A stretch of DNA of 64,000 nt from NCBI RefSeq assembly GCF_003987655.1, contig NZ_NGKC01000007.1, forward strand, positions 1-64,000. The letters run 5' to 3'. Made by a program: the position numbers and the translations under genes. Origin of the DNA: Vagococcus acidifermentans (GTDB lineage Bacteria; Bacillota; Bacilli; Lactobacillales; Vagococcaceae). A model generated the notes under the pieces. It saw only the letters and a list, made by a program, of their open reading frames with translations. It was not told the DNA's origin and made no database searches. This document shows positions 10,987-20,381 of this stretch, piece by piece. Position 1 is the first letter of the stretch. Each line of letters begins with the position of its first letter.

Positions 10987-13900
10987 TTAACTTGCCTTTT
11001 GGTATTTTTGCTGGCGCAGTCCATGTACAAACTGGGCGATTTCATTCAGCCAAACAGCCGGTGCCATCCCTTTGCCGATTGTCAGGTGGACAATCAGGTG
11101 GTCGCTGCCGGGACTCAAGCCGGCTTTCAGCGTGGTTGCGGACAGCGCTTTGAAGATTTGTTCAATGTTGTACGTGTGCGTGCCTTCCTTGCTCAATACG
11201 ACCTCTATGACATTGTCGTTGCGCTGAATCTTCTCTACCAAGGCAAAGTCGCTGTTCATCTTAATTTGTCCGACTGACAATAAATAGGCGACCTCATCCG
11301 GATACTCGCCGAAACGGTCCAGCAAGTCCGCTTCCAGCTCGTCATACATCTCCTGACTGTCCAGCTCGCGGATCCGTTTGTAGATTTCAATCTTCTGCCG
11401 TTCATCTTGAATGTACTCTGAAGGGATATAGGCATCAATCCCGACATCGATTTCTGTTGTGGTTTTAACATCGGCACCTGTTTTCCCTTGCTTGCGGTTG
11501 ACGGCCTCTTGCAGCATTTGCGTATACATGTCGAAGCCGACCGAATCAATAAAACCGTGCTGCTGGGCGCCCAATAAATTGCCGGCACCGCGAATGGACA
11601 GATCACGCATGGCAATCTTGAAGCCTGAACCAAGCTCAGTAAAGTCTTTGATTGCCTGTAGACGCTTTTCGCTGACTTCATTTAAAATTTTCTGCGGCTC
11701 ATACATAAAATACGCATACGCGACACGATTGCTCCGGCCGACCCGGCCGCGCAGCTGATACAGTGTCGACAAGCCCATGTAATCGGCATTATCCACAAAC
11801 AAAGTGTTCACATTAGGCATATCGACACCTGTTTCGATAATCGTCGTCGTGACCAGCACATCGTACTCGCCGTTAATAAACGCCATCAAGACGTTTTCCA
11901 GCTGGACTTCGCTCAGCTGGCCGTGGGCGTACGCAATCCGGGCATCAGGCACCAGCTGCTGCAACTCCTCCACTTTTTGTTCAATCGTTTCCACCCGATT
12001 ATGCAAATAGAAGACTTGCCCGTCGCGTGCCAGCTCCCGTTCAATGGCTTCTCTGATGGCTCCGGGATTTTTTTCCATCACATACGTTTGGACCGGATAG
12101 CGGTCGGCCGGCGGTGTTTCAATCACCGATAAATCCCGGACGCCGAGCATCGACATATGCAGCGTGCGGGGAATCGGTGTAGCCGTCAGTGTCAACACGT
12201 CCACTTGGGACTTCAGCTGTTTCAGCCGTTCCTTATGTTTGACGCCAAAACGCTGCTCCTCGTCAACGACCAGCAGACCCAAATCGGCAAAGACAACATC
12301 TTTCGACAACAAGCGGTGGGTGCCCACCACGATGTCGACCATCCCTTTCCGCAAACCGTCGATGGTTTCCTGCTGCTGTTTTTTGGTCCGGAACCGGCTC
12401 AGCAGCCCGACATTGACCGGAAAACCGGCAAAGCGGTCGCGCATCGTTTCATAATGCTGCTGCGCCAAAATCGTCGTCGGCACTAAAAATGCGACCTGTT
12501 TACTGTCCTTGACAGCTTTGAAAGCGGCCCGAATCGCCACTTCTGTTTTTCCGTACCCGACATCGCCAACCAGCAGACGGTCCATCGGCCGCTCTTTCTC
12601 CATATCTTTTTTGATTTCAGCAATGCTGCGCAGCTGATCGTCCGTTTCCGAATACACAAACGCTTCTTCAAACTCCCGCTGATAATCGTCATCTTGAGAA
12701 AAGGCATAGCCCTTTTGCGCCTCCCGCTCAGCGTAAAGTTTAATCAAATCATCCGCAATGTCCTCGACTTTCGCCGACACTTTCCGCTTAGTCTTCGCCC
12801 ACTCCGCACCGCCAAGTTTATTGATTTTGGGGGCTTTGGACTCGGACGCAACATACTTTTGAATCAAATCCAGCTGCGACACCGGAATAAACAGTTTATC
12901 ATTGTTTTGATATAAAATCGTCATGTAGTCTTGATGCACACCGCGGCTCTCCAGCGTTTCCATGCCGATGTATTTGCCGATACCGTGATTGGCATGCACG
13001 ACATAGTCGCCCGGTTTCAATTCATTGTAACTTTTCAGCCGCTCAGCATTGGAAATCGTCTGCTTGCGTGCGCGTTTTTTCGTTCTTGTGTGCAAAATTT
13101 CTTTTTCCGTAATCACCACAAGTTTTTCTTCCGGCAGCTCGAAACCGTTTTGCAGACTGCCTGTCTGAATCTGAATCTCGCCGGGCAGCAGTTCGTCTTT
13201 TCCTGTGACAACGTTCGGTATATGCTCATCAATGAAAATTTCTTCGATTTTCTTCGCGCGGTCGCTGTCCTCAGCCAACACGACCACTGTCTGCTGCTGC
13301 TTGTGCCAGCGGTCCATCTCCACCTTCAACAACGGCAGCTGGCCGAAAAACTGCTGCATCGTCCGGTATTCAAAGGCATGGACTGCCTGAAACCTGAGAT
13401 TACCCATGCCTTTTTGAAACAGGGAAAAATAAGTTTTCGACGTGCGTGCCTGTCTCACATTCGTGCGGAAGTCGCCAGCCAGTTCCTGACTGTCAAAAAA
13501 CACCTGCTCTTCCAATTTCAGCGTGACCCACTCTGCTTCTTCACGCAAAATTTCGCGCTCCGATTCCATGATCCGGCTGTAATCGTCCACAATCAAATGG
13601 TCGGAGGCACTCATATAATCTGTCAGGTAATACTTTCCCTGATACAAGATATCCGCATACATCATCCCTTCATCGACCGGACGGCCTTGCAGCCATTCGG
13701 AAACGATGGCCTCGTTGCGCGCGGCGACGAACGTTTTCACCTCATTGTTAGTGACGGCTGCCAGTTTCTTCTCTGTCAATTCGTTCAAGACATCCGCCCC
13801 AGCAGTCAGCTGTTCTTTGGAAAAAAAGCGGTCTGTGGCAGGCGGGATTACCACACCGTCCACTTTGTCGATGGAACGCTGCGTCTCCACATCAAATAAA

Positions 13901-14517
13901 CGAATAGACTCGATTTCATCATCGAACAAGTCTATCCGTACAGGATATTCGCTTGTTAAAGGATAAATATCGACAATACTGCCGCGTATGCTGAATTCGC
14001 CGGGCTTGCCGATCATCTGCTGGCGCTCATAACCCATCAGCACCAGTTTTTCCGGCAACTCAGCCAGTGGCAGTGTACCATCTGTTTCCAATGATAATAA
14101 ATGGTCCCGCCACATATCCGGTGCCGGCAGATAGCGCCGCATGCCGGCCAGTGTCGTGACAACGATGCCCGCATCATCCGACGCTAAAAAAGTCAGCGCA
14201 TCAATGCGGTCTGCCATCGCTTCCGGCGAAGAAAACGACATTTCCACCGAAGTCACTTCGTCCACCGGATAAAAGTGGACCCACTCCTCGTCCACAACAT
14301 TTCTTAAATCATCTACCAGACTTGTCGCATAATACAAGTTGGGCGAAACGATGAGAATCTTGTCTTTTTTCGACAGCAGTGCCGCCATAACCAGCATTTT
14401 TGCCGAACCGGTCAGTCCGACAATCAGCTGCTGCACTTGACTGTCTGCTTGCGTCAGCCAGCTGTGAACCTGCGAGCTGTGTTGAATACGTTCGATTAAA
14501 CTTTCTTTTATAAACAT
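10987..14517 (-). CDS. mfd: Transcription-repair coupling factor Mfd
   Basis: Mfd displaces RNA polymerase stalled at DNA lesions and recruits UvrA. The 1176-residue product has the UvrB-like N-terminal module, the RNA polymerase interaction domain (KPGDYVVHANHGIGKYIG, about 502-520), the translocase with Walker A LLVGDVGYGKTE (about 645-656), the DEEQRFG box and the TGVDMPNVNT segment, and the C-terminal TRCF domain. Length and order are normal. It lies 16 bp after pth and probably shares its transcript. Confidence 0.98.
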   Translation of the reverse strand: MFIKESLIERIQHSSQVHSWLTQADSQVQQLIVGLTGSAKMLVMAALLSKKDKILIVSPNLYYATSLVDDLRNVVDEEWVHFYPVDEVTSVEMSFSSPEAMADRIDALTFLASDDAGIVVTTLAGMRRYLPAPDMWRDHLLSLETDGTLPLAELPEKLVLMGYERQQMIGKPGEFSIRGSIVDIYPLTSEYPVRIDLFDDEIESIRLFDVETQRSIDKVDGVVIPPATDRFFSKEQLTAGADVLNELTEKKLAAVTNNEVKTFVAARNEAIVSEWLQGRPVDEGMMYADILYQGKYYLTDYMSASDHLIVDDYSRIMESEREILREEAEWVTLKLEEQVFFDSQELAGDFRTNVRQARTSKTYFSLFQKGMGNLRFQAVHAFEYRTMQQFFGQLPLLKVEMDRWHKQQQTVVVLAEDSDRAKKIEEIFIDEHIPNVVTGKDELLPGEIQIQTGSLQNGFELPEEKLVVITEKEILHTRTKKRARKQTISNAERLKSYNELKPGDYVVHANHGIGKYIGMETLESRGVHQDYMTILYQNNDKLFIPVSQLDLIQKYVASESKAPKINKLGGAEWAKTKRKVSAKVEDIADDLIKLYAEREAQKGYAFSQDDDYQREFEEAFVYSETDDQLRSIAEIKKDMEKERPMDRLLVGDVGYGKTEVAIRAAFKAVKDSKQVAFLVPTTILAQQHYETMRDRFAGFPVNVGLLSRFRTKKQQQETIDGLRKGMVDIVVGTHRLLSKDVVFADLGLLVVDEEQRFGVKHKERLKQLKSQVDVLTLTATPIPRTLHMSMLGVRDLSVIETPPADRYPVQTYVMEKNPGAIREAIERELARDGQVFYLHNRVETIEQKVEELQQLVPDARIAYAHGQLSEVQLENVLMAFINGEYDVLVTTTIIETGVDMPNVNTLFVDNADYMGLSTLYQLRGRVGRSNRVAYAYFMYEPQKILNEVSEKRLQAIKDFTELGSGFKIAMRDLSIRGAGNLLGAQQHGFIDSVGFDMYTQMLQEAVNRKQGKTGADVKTTTEIDVGIDAYIPSEYIQDERQKIEIYKRIRELDSQEMYDELEADLLDRFGEYPDEVAYLLSVGQIKMNSDFALVEKIQRNDNVIEVVLSKEGTHTYNIEQIFKALSATTLKAGLSPGSDHLIVHLTIGKGMAPAVWLNEIAQFVHGLRQQKYQKAS

Positions 14518-14533
14518 CCCGCCTGTTCCTCCT

Positions 14534-15103
14534 CTATTTTCTACTATTATAATGCGTCATGGCATCCAAAAAGCTGTGGCCTTCAAGCCAGTAGCGTGCC
14601 GCTTCGGCCGCTTTTTTGACCGCCGCCAGCATGTCTTCATGCACTGCCTTCGGAAACGGGCTCAATACATAATGCACGACTTCTTTGGTCGCATGCGGCC
14701 GGTCGATGCCGACTTTGATTCGTTTGAACTCATTCGTGCCCAAGTGGCTGATGAGGCTCTTGATGCCGTTATGGCCGCCTGCACCGCCCTTTTCGCGCAA
14801 ACGGATATCGCCAATCTTCAAATCCAGGTCGTCATAGATGACCAGCACATTGTCAAGCGGTACTTGATAGTAGGTCATCAGCGGCTTTAACGAGCGGCCT
14901 GATTCATTCATAAATGTTTGAGGTTTTACCAGCAATACCTTCTCGCCGCCGACAAAGAATTCTGCGATGTCTGCCTCAAACTGGTGTTTGGTAAACCGGA
15001 TATTCTCCTGATAGGCCAGTTCATCCAGTGTGATGAACCCGATATTGTGTTTTGTCGCTTGGTACTTTGCACCTGGATTTCCCAATCCAACAATTAGCTT
15101 CAC
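14534..15103 (-). CDS. pth: Peptidyl-tRNA hydrolase
   Basis: Pth recycles peptidyl-tRNAs that drop off the ribosome. The 189-residue product contains the family signatures LIVGLGNPGAKYQATKHNIGF with the catalytic His, KPQTFMNESG, YDDLDLKIG and GGAGGHNGIKSL. The start is GTG at 15103, about 9 nt after AAGGAG. It is the first gene of the leftward block running through mfd to dusB and faces away from ldh. Confidence 0.97.
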   Translation of the reverse strand: MKLIVGLGNPGAKYQATKHNIGFITLDELAYQENIRFTKHQFEADIAEFFVGGEKVLLVKPQTFMNESGRSLKPLMTYYQVPLDNVLVIYDDLDLKIGDIRLREKGGAGGHNGIKSLISHLGTNEFKRIKVGIDRPHATKEVVHYVLSPFPKAVHEDMLAAVKKAAEAARYWLEGHSFLDAMTHYNSRK

Positions 15104-15252
15104 TTATATGTCTCCTTTTCAACAGTTTCGAAAGCAACCCAAAATAACTGAGCATATTTCTATGCCCAGACTCTCAACCAGTATATCATAGTGGCAGTAC
15201 AATTCAGAAGAATAACTTCTCATTTTGGTCGAAAAAAATTAATCCTTATTTC

Positions 15253-15281
15253 ATGACACCTCTGATTGCCAGTGTTATAAT
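15253..15281 (+). promoter_or_regulatory. ldh promoter
   Basis: A -35 ATGACA (15253-15258), a 17-bp spacer and a perfect -10 TATAAT (15276-15281) lie 50 bp before the ldh start. The short leader contains the symmetrical sequence TCCCTTTTTGGGA. This strong, near-consensus promoter suits a highly expressed glycolytic gene. Confidence 0.75.
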
Positions 15282-15330
15282 GTGTGAGAAAAAAGTATCC
15301 CTTTTTGGGAACAAGAAAGAGGTAATTTAC

Positions 15331-16293
15331 ATGACAAACACTATTAAACATCAAAAGGTGATTTTGATTGGAAACGGAGCGGTAGGGTCCAGCTATGCAT
15401 TTTCCCTGGTCAACCAGAACATTGCTCAGGAAATCGGAATTATTGATGTCAATACGGCCAAAGCTGAAGGAGACGCAATGGACTTGTCCCACGCGCTGGC
15501 TTTTACCTCACCTAAGAAAATATACAGCGCGGACTATTCTGACTGCCATAATGCCGACATCGTTGCGATTACTGCCGGCGCGGCACAAAAACCAGGCGAA
15601 ACACGTCTTGATCTGGTCAACAAAAACCTGCGCATCTTTAAAGACATCGTCTCCAACGTTGTGGCTTCCGGTTTTGACGGCGTGTTCTTAGTTGCGACCA
15701 ACCCGGTTGATATTTTGACTTACGCGACTTGGAAGTTTTCCGGATTTCCGCAAAACAGAGTCATCGGTACTGGCACCTCACTTGACTCTGCCCGTTTCAG
15801 ACAAGCCATCGCCGAATTGATGCACGTTGATGCCCGTAACGTCCACGGCTATATTCTGGGAGAACACGGGGACACAGAATTCCCTGTCTGGTCCCATGCA
15901 AATGTCGCCGGTCTGCAAATTTACGAATGGACAAAATCCCATCCGGAAATCGATGAAGAAGAACTGGTCAACATCTTCTTCAAAGTACGTGACGCAGCAT
16001 ACGATATCATTGATAAAAAAGGCGCAACCTTCTACGGTATCGCTGTCGCAATGGCGCGCATCACCAGAGCTATTTTAAACGATGAAAACTCGGTCTTCCC
16101 GCTTTCGGTTTATTTGAACGGCGAATACGGCCAGTCTGACATCTTTATCGGCGCACCTGCCATCATTAACCGTGACGGTGTTGCCAACGTCATCGAAATT
16201 CCATTGAGCGATTCTGAGAAAGACAAGATGGCTCTTTCTGCTGAAACATTGAAAAAAGTCATGAGTGAAGCTTTTGATGCGTTAGAAGACTAA
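15331..16293 (+). CDS. ldh: L-lactate dehydrogenase
   Basis: This enzyme reduces pyruvate to L-lactate and regenerates NAD+ in fermentation. The 320-residue product has the Rossmann motif GNGAVGSS (about 14-21), [14 protein letters not shown] with the substrate-binding Arg loop, and the active-site [12 protein letters not shown] with His179. I chose ATG at 15331 because AGAGG precedes it and the family begins with a short N terminus; an upstream in-frame extension to 15253 has no ribosome site and would overlap the promoter. It is a single gene divergent from pth. Confidence 0.97.
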   Translation: MTNTIKHQKVILIGNGAVGSSYAFSLVNQNIAQEIGIIDVNTAKAEGDAMDLSHALAFTSPKKIYSADYSDCHNADIVAITAGAAQKPGETRLDLVNKNLRIFKDIVSNVVASGFDGVFLVATNPVDILTYATWKFSGFPQNRVIGTGTSLDSARFRQAIAELMHVDARNVHGYILGEHGDTEFPVWSHANVAGLQIYEWTKSHPEIDEEELVNIFFKVRDAAYDIIDKKGATFYGIAVAMARITRAILNDENSVFPLSVYLNGEYGQSDIFIGAPAIINRDGVANVIEIPLSDSEKDKMALSAETLKKVMSEAFDALED

Positions 16294-16386
16294 AAAGCCA
16301 GCAAAAAATAAAAAATGCGGTTTTTCTTTTTCAATTATGTTACAATATGATTACAATTTTACTGATTAAAGGAGATTTTTTATACG

Positions 16387-17757
16387 ATGAAGAAATCAAA
16401 ATGGCTGATGGTACCTATAGCACTTCTTATTGTTGTGATGGTGATCTATGGTTACCAGGTGGTTCATTTTCAGCATAAATTCCTTCCTAACTCTAAAATT
16501 AATAATATCACTGTTGGCAACATGACAGAAAAAGAAGCCGCATCTGCCATAAAAAAAACCATGGACAAAGAAACGTTTGTCCTCTTGGATAACGGTGAAC
16601 CGTGGCGGCAGATTCAGAAAAAAGATCTGGAGATTCAATATGACATTGATACATCTGTCGCCAGTACTCTCAAGAAACAAAATCCTTGGCTGTGGTTCCT
16701 GCCTTATGTCGCCAAACAAGAATCCGTCGATCTTAAGGTCACATCATGGGACAAGGACAAACTCCAGCAGCTGCTTGCCTCCACGGCAGAACAGCTGGGC
16801 GAGCTGAACAAAAGCCGGACAGCAACTAAAAATGCCGCCATCGAGCATGACGGGACCCAATTTCAAATCATTCCGGAAGTTCAGGGCGATTCTCTGGATA
16901 TCCCGAAAATCACGGCAGCGTTGGAAAAAGAATTGTTTACAGGCTCTGATAAACTGGAACTTGAAGAATTCAAGGAAGTGCCTGTGATTACTGCCGACAG
17001 CCAAGAGCTGAAAAACGAGCTGGAACAAATCAACACCATTGCCAAAATCAACGCTTCCTATACAATCAACGGGAATGACGTCAGCATCCCGTCGGAAGAT
17101 ATTGCGTCATGGATTATGTACAAAGACGGTAAAGTGACGCTGAAAAATGATAAAGTGCGGGCATTTGTCGAAAAACTGGGCAGCACGTACAATACCAGCT
17201 CCAACCCAAGCACGTTCAGCAGTACCCGCAGAGGAGAAGTCTCGGTCCCGGCCGGTGCTTACGGCTGGACGATTTCAACGGATACCGAGACTGAACAGCT
17301 GACCAAGCTGATTCTCGAAGGAAAAGATTTTTCCGGTCGCGTCCCCGCCTTTCAGGGCAGCGGTTCGCCCGCATCGCCTCTGATCGGCAATACGTACATT
17401 GAAGTCGACTTGCAAAATCAGCACATGTGGTATTATCAAAACGGCACGCTGAAACTGGACACAGCGGTGATTACCGGCAAGCCAAGCACGCCGACACCGC
17501 CGGCGGTCAACTACGTTTGGAATAAGGAACGTAATGCGACACTTGTAGGCGAAGACTACCGTACACCGGTAGCTTACTGGATGCCCATCGACTGGAATGG
17601 CGTCGGCATCCACGACTCGCCGTGGCAGCCGTCCGGCGCTTACGGCGGCAGCTCTTACCAGTCTATCGGCTCCCACGGTTGTGTCAACACACCACCGGGA
17701 GTCATGGCGCAATTGTTCGAAATGGTGGAAGTCGGCACACCGGTGATTGTGTTCTAA
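16387..17757 (+). CDS. L,D-transpeptidase (YkuD domain, peptidoglycan-binding-like N terminus)
   Basis: The 456-residue product is a membrane-anchored wall enzyme predicted to form 3-3 peptidoglycan cross-links. It has an N-terminal transmembrane anchor (about 6-24), a VanW/PG_binding_4-like extracellular region with repeated NGxDVSI-type segments (about 40-330), and a C-terminal YkuD domain with the catalytic motif SHGCVN (Cys432) and upstream VGIHDSPW. AAAGGAG precedes ATG at 16387. It stands alone between ldh and a terminator. The same architecture is common in Enterococcus and Lactobacillus, where such enzymes confer beta-lactam tolerance; that role here is inference. Confidence 0.93.
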   Translation: MKKSKWLMVPIALLIVVMVIYGYQVVHFQHKFLPNSKINNITVGNMTEKEAASAIKKTMDKETFVLLDNGEPWRQIQKKDLEIQYDIDTSVASTLKKQNPWLWFLPYVAKQESVDLKVTSWDKDKLQQLLASTAEQLGELNKSRTATKNAAIEHDGTQFQIIPEVQGDSLDIPKITAALEKELFTGSDKLELEEFKEVPVITADSQELKNELEQINTIAKINASYTINGNDVSIPSEDIASWIMYKDGKVTLKNDKVRAFVEKLGSTYNTSSNPSTFSSTRRGEVSVPAGAYGWTISTDTETEQLTKLILEGKDFSGRVPAFQGSGSPASPLIGNTYIEVDLQNQHMWYYQNGTLKLDTAVITGKPSTPTPPAVNYVWNKERNATLVGEDYRTPVAYWMPIDWNGVGIHDSPWQPSGAYGGSSYQSIGSHGCVNTPPGVMAQLFEMVEVGTPVIVF

Positions 17758-17773
17758 TCATAAAGATAATGAA

Positions 17774-17807
17774 AACCAGCAAGGAAAAGTCCCTTGCTGG
17801 TTTTTTT
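17774..17807 (+). terminator. L,D-transpeptidase terminator
   Basis: CCAGCAAGG (17776-17784) pairs with CCTTGCTGG (17792-17800), followed by TTTTTTT. It also separates the converging Xre gene. Confidence 0.9.
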
Positions 17808-17831
17808 AGTTCAGAATTCTTTTAAAACCGC

Positions 17832-18473
17832 CTAATGATTGTTCTTAGCTTTCAAATAATTAATACCAGTGCCGATACCCAACCCCGCAAGAGAAACAGC
17901 CGCTCCGGCAAAAATCATGCCAAAAGCCGGACTGTTGATTTTATTAAATGAAACCATATTGGCAGCACTGAATGTGGCATACTCGGCAAGCATATACATA
18001 ACACCGAACACAATGACAGAAAACCACTTCCACCTTCCCCAGTAATTGTTTTTGCCAATCACCAGAGACATGATAAACGTGGTAACCGGCAGCAGTACCC
18101 ACAAAAACATCACACCATACCCCATGGCATCTGAGCCGCTTGTAAAAAACCAAAAGACGATTAATGAAAACGCCCATATTCCTAGATAAGCAACTATTAA
18201 AATCAGTTGCGACAGCTTGTTTTTGCTGTTAACAACGTTGGTGCTTTCTTCTAGATAATCCAAGTAATGTGGAGGCTGCTCCTCCTTCAGCAGATGGTCG
18301 AGGCTAATGTGATAAAGACTGCTCATTTTTACCACACTCACAATATCAGGATATGTTTTTCCGTTTTCCCAGTTAGAGACTGTCTGCCGGCTGACCCCCA
18401 GAGCCGCTGCAACCTGCTCTTGCGTGAGTTCAGCTTTGATTCGCGCTTGTTTGATTTTAAGTCCAATAACCAT
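17832..18473 (-). CDS. Xre-family regulator with membrane domain
   Basis: The 213-residue product has an N-terminal helix-turn-helix of the Xre/Cro type (residues about 4-58: KIKQARIKAELTQEQVAA and VSRQTVSNWENGKTYPDI) and a C-terminal half with four hydrophobic segments. Such fusions usually sense envelope or membrane signals. I chose ATG at 18473, 10 nt after AAGGAG; the GTG three codons earlier is too close to that site. It sits next to a decayed two-component locus, but nothing shows a functional link. Confidence 0.85.
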   Translation of the reverse strand: MVIGLKIKQARIKAELTQEQVAAALGVSRQTVSNWENGKTYPDIVSVVKMSSLYHISLDHLLKEEQPPHYLDYLEESTNVVNSKNKLSQLILIVAYLGIWAFSLIVFWFFTSGSDAMGYGVMFLWVLLPVTTFIMSLVIGKNNYWGRWKWFSVIVFGVMYMLAEYATFSAANMVSFNKINSPAFGMIFAGAAVSLAGLGIGTGINYLKAKNNH

Positions 18474-18589
18474 TAACAGCACGCTCCTTTTCTATTTATA
18501 CCATAGCCGCCAGAAGAACTTTTGTCTATCAAATTCCTTTAACGCATAACAACATGCTCGTCAAAAAGCTTTGACAGCCTGAGAAAAAA

Positions 18590-19847
18590 CTAACCATCCC
18601 CGATTAGTATCAAAACTGAAAACTCCTCATCGCCATATGAAATATCCAGCGTGCCGTGATACTTCTCCACAATGGCTGCCACTGTCTTGAGACCATAGCC
18701 ATGGTCTTTTTTATTTTTCTTTGTAGTCAACAGACCTTCACTGTTTTTCTGGATGTCATGCTGTTTCGTGTTGCTGATTTTATAGCTGAAGTAACCATTC
18801 TGGTATCTGGCTTGCAAATTGATTGTCCGATTTCCCGGATCGGGCACACCTGAAATCGCTTCAAGCGCATTATCCATGGTATTGGCAAAGATGGCGCACA
18901 GACTGATATCGTCGATGGCCAGCAGTTGATCGATCGCGATATTCAAAAAAATATCAATGCCCTGTTCCTGAAACTTACTGTATTCGGAATTGATGACCGC
19001 ATTGACCAGACTGTTTTGACAAAACACTTTACCGTGCGATGAAAGCTGGTTAAAATAATCTTGTGTTTTTTCATATTCGCCGGCTTCGATCAAAGTAGCG
19101 ATGACACTAAGATGATGATTCATGTCGTGTCTGATTTTTCTGATTTCCAATTGATTGTCCGCCAGTTCCTCATAATAGACTTCCTGAAGTTTCAACTGCT
19201 GGTTTGCCAAATCAGTTTTAACTGTTTCAGCGATATAGCCAACTAAATAGATGATTTCTAAACTGGTTAAAATACATGCCAAACAAGCTGGTTAAATCAA
19301 AACCGCTTGCTGCGGGGCAAAAGAATCAGCGTTTGCAGCGAAATAAATGAAGCCAAACTGATCAGCACGATAATCAGCCACATGTTATTATTTAAAAATG
19401 TCCGGCTGTCCTTCACATAGTCTTTGAATAGTTTGTATATCACTATCCAAACTACCAACTTTAGTAAAAATGACAGATGTTGCAAAATGACGTCCATGAC
19501 GGGACTTTCACCTGTCAACAACCAGATTTGAAAACCCAAATCATAAAATAAATAACTACTGCCTTGCGCTACCGGAAACAAAATAACGGCAACAGAGATT
19601 TTTTGCACAAACGTCCCTTCGAATGCCAGTACCACTGACAAGGCAAACGCTGTGAAAAAAACATGAGGACTTCGACCCCTTCATTGGAATAAGAAGGGGT
19701 CGTCATTACTGGCAAAAAACCGATAAAGACAAGTTCTTTCCAAAGATGATTCGTCTTCAGCGGAAAAAAACTGCGGACGAGCAGATACAACAGATACGCT
19801 GAACCTCCCCCGAAAATCACGGGCAATATCGTTTTAAATAAAATCAT
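18590..19847 (-). pseudogene. Broken AgrC/GHKL-type sensor histidine kinase
   Basis: Three consecutive minus-strand reading frames make up one kinase. Frame 1 (19847 to about 19650) begins after AGGAGG and encodes two membrane helices; frame 2 (to 19297) encodes more membrane helices; frame 3 (19282-18590) encodes the cytoplasmic part with the phospho-acceptor region KIRHDMNHHLSVI and a GHKL ATPase domain (NTMDNALEAI, HGYGLKTV). The break between frames 1 and 2 falls in a run of seven A at 19655-19661: eight would restore FFTAFALSVV. A second break lies near 19285-19300, where all three frames carry stops. The intact form would be about 420 residues, normal for AgrC/BlpH-like kinases. The isolated frame 3 might still be translated but lacks the sensor. 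Confidence 0.8.
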
Positions 19848-19856
19848 GGCAGCCTC

Positions 19857-19940
19857 CTATGTCAACATTTTTTGAGCAAACGCGACAGCCAGCGCCTGCT
19901 TATACTGGCGGCTGACGGGCAGCGTGTCCGGACCGCAAAC
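19857..19940 (-). pseudogene. C-terminal remnant of a LytTR response regulator
   Basis: The minus strand just before the kinase encodes VVCGPDTLPVSRQYKQAL and ends AVAFAQKMLT-stop at 19857, which matches the end of LytTR DNA-binding domains (the conserved PVSRxYKxxL helix). Only about 28 codons survive; a stop lies in frame just upstream and no receiver domain is present. Its TAG overlaps the ribosome site of the kinase (TAGGAGG), showing they were once an operon. Together they are the ruins of an agr-like peptide-sensing system. Confidence 0.65.
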
Positions 19941-20028
19941 AACTGATGTTACTCATATGGCTCTTCCAGTTTGGCATCTACCGTCTCTCGCTAAAAAAAC
20001 TACGCATCTCTTTGCACTTGAATTAACC

Positions 20029-20076
20029 AAAAACAGACAAGAAGCACGCACATAACACTGCCTCTTGTCTGTTTTT
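20029..20076 (-). terminator. Terminator of the EamA-sirtuin-chorismate mutase operon
   Basis: AAAAACAGACAAGA (20029-20042) pairs perfectly with TCTTGTCTGTTTTT (20063-20076). On the minus strand the stem begins 21 bp after the chorismate mutase stop. Confidence 0.85.
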
Positions 20077-20097
20077 CCCTGCATTGCTTATTAAAAG

Positions 20098-20370
20098 CTA
20101 GTCTTGTTTCTCCATCTTTTCCTTTTGAAAGTCTTTAGACACGTCCATCATAGACTGAAAGACTTGTCCCATAACAGAGCGGTACTCGGGATTTTTCACA
20201 TACGATTGAACTTTTTGGATGACCCGTTTCTCCCGCTCATCATCCAGCACTGGTATGTTGTGCTGCTGCTTAATGTCAGCCACTTCTTGAACCACATCAA
20301 AACGTTCTTCAATGAGGCTGACCAGTTGTTTGTCAAGAGTGTCAATTTTTTCCCGTTGTTTTTCCAGCAT
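20098..20370 (-). CDS. Chorismate mutase, AroQ type
   Basis: The 90-residue product is a monofunctional AroQ-class mutase that converts chorismate to prephenate for Phe/Tyr synthesis. It shows the family pattern: REKIDTLDKQLVSLIEERF at the start (with the active-site Arg/Lys side chains), EVADIKQQHNIPVLDDEREK in the middle, and a helical C terminus. No prephenate dehydratase or DAHP synthase domain is attached and no other aromatic gene is near. It follows the sirtuin gene by 11 bp. Confidence 0.88.
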   Translation of the reverse strand: MLEKQREKIDTLDKQLVSLIEERFDVVQEVADIKQQHNIPVLDDEREKRVIQKVQSYVKNPEYRSVMGQVFQSMMDVSKDFQKEKMEKQD

Positions 20371-20381
20371 GCATTTCTCTC

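Noticed and set aside
15298-15310. TCCCTTTTTGGGA in the ldh leader as a regulator site.
   Set aside because: Too short (4-bp arms) and unlike Rex or CcpA operators; probably a minor hairpin at most.
15253-15330. A 26-residue upstream extension of ldh.
   Set aside because: It would overlap the promoter -35 and -10 and has no ribosome site; the ATG at 15331 fits the family.
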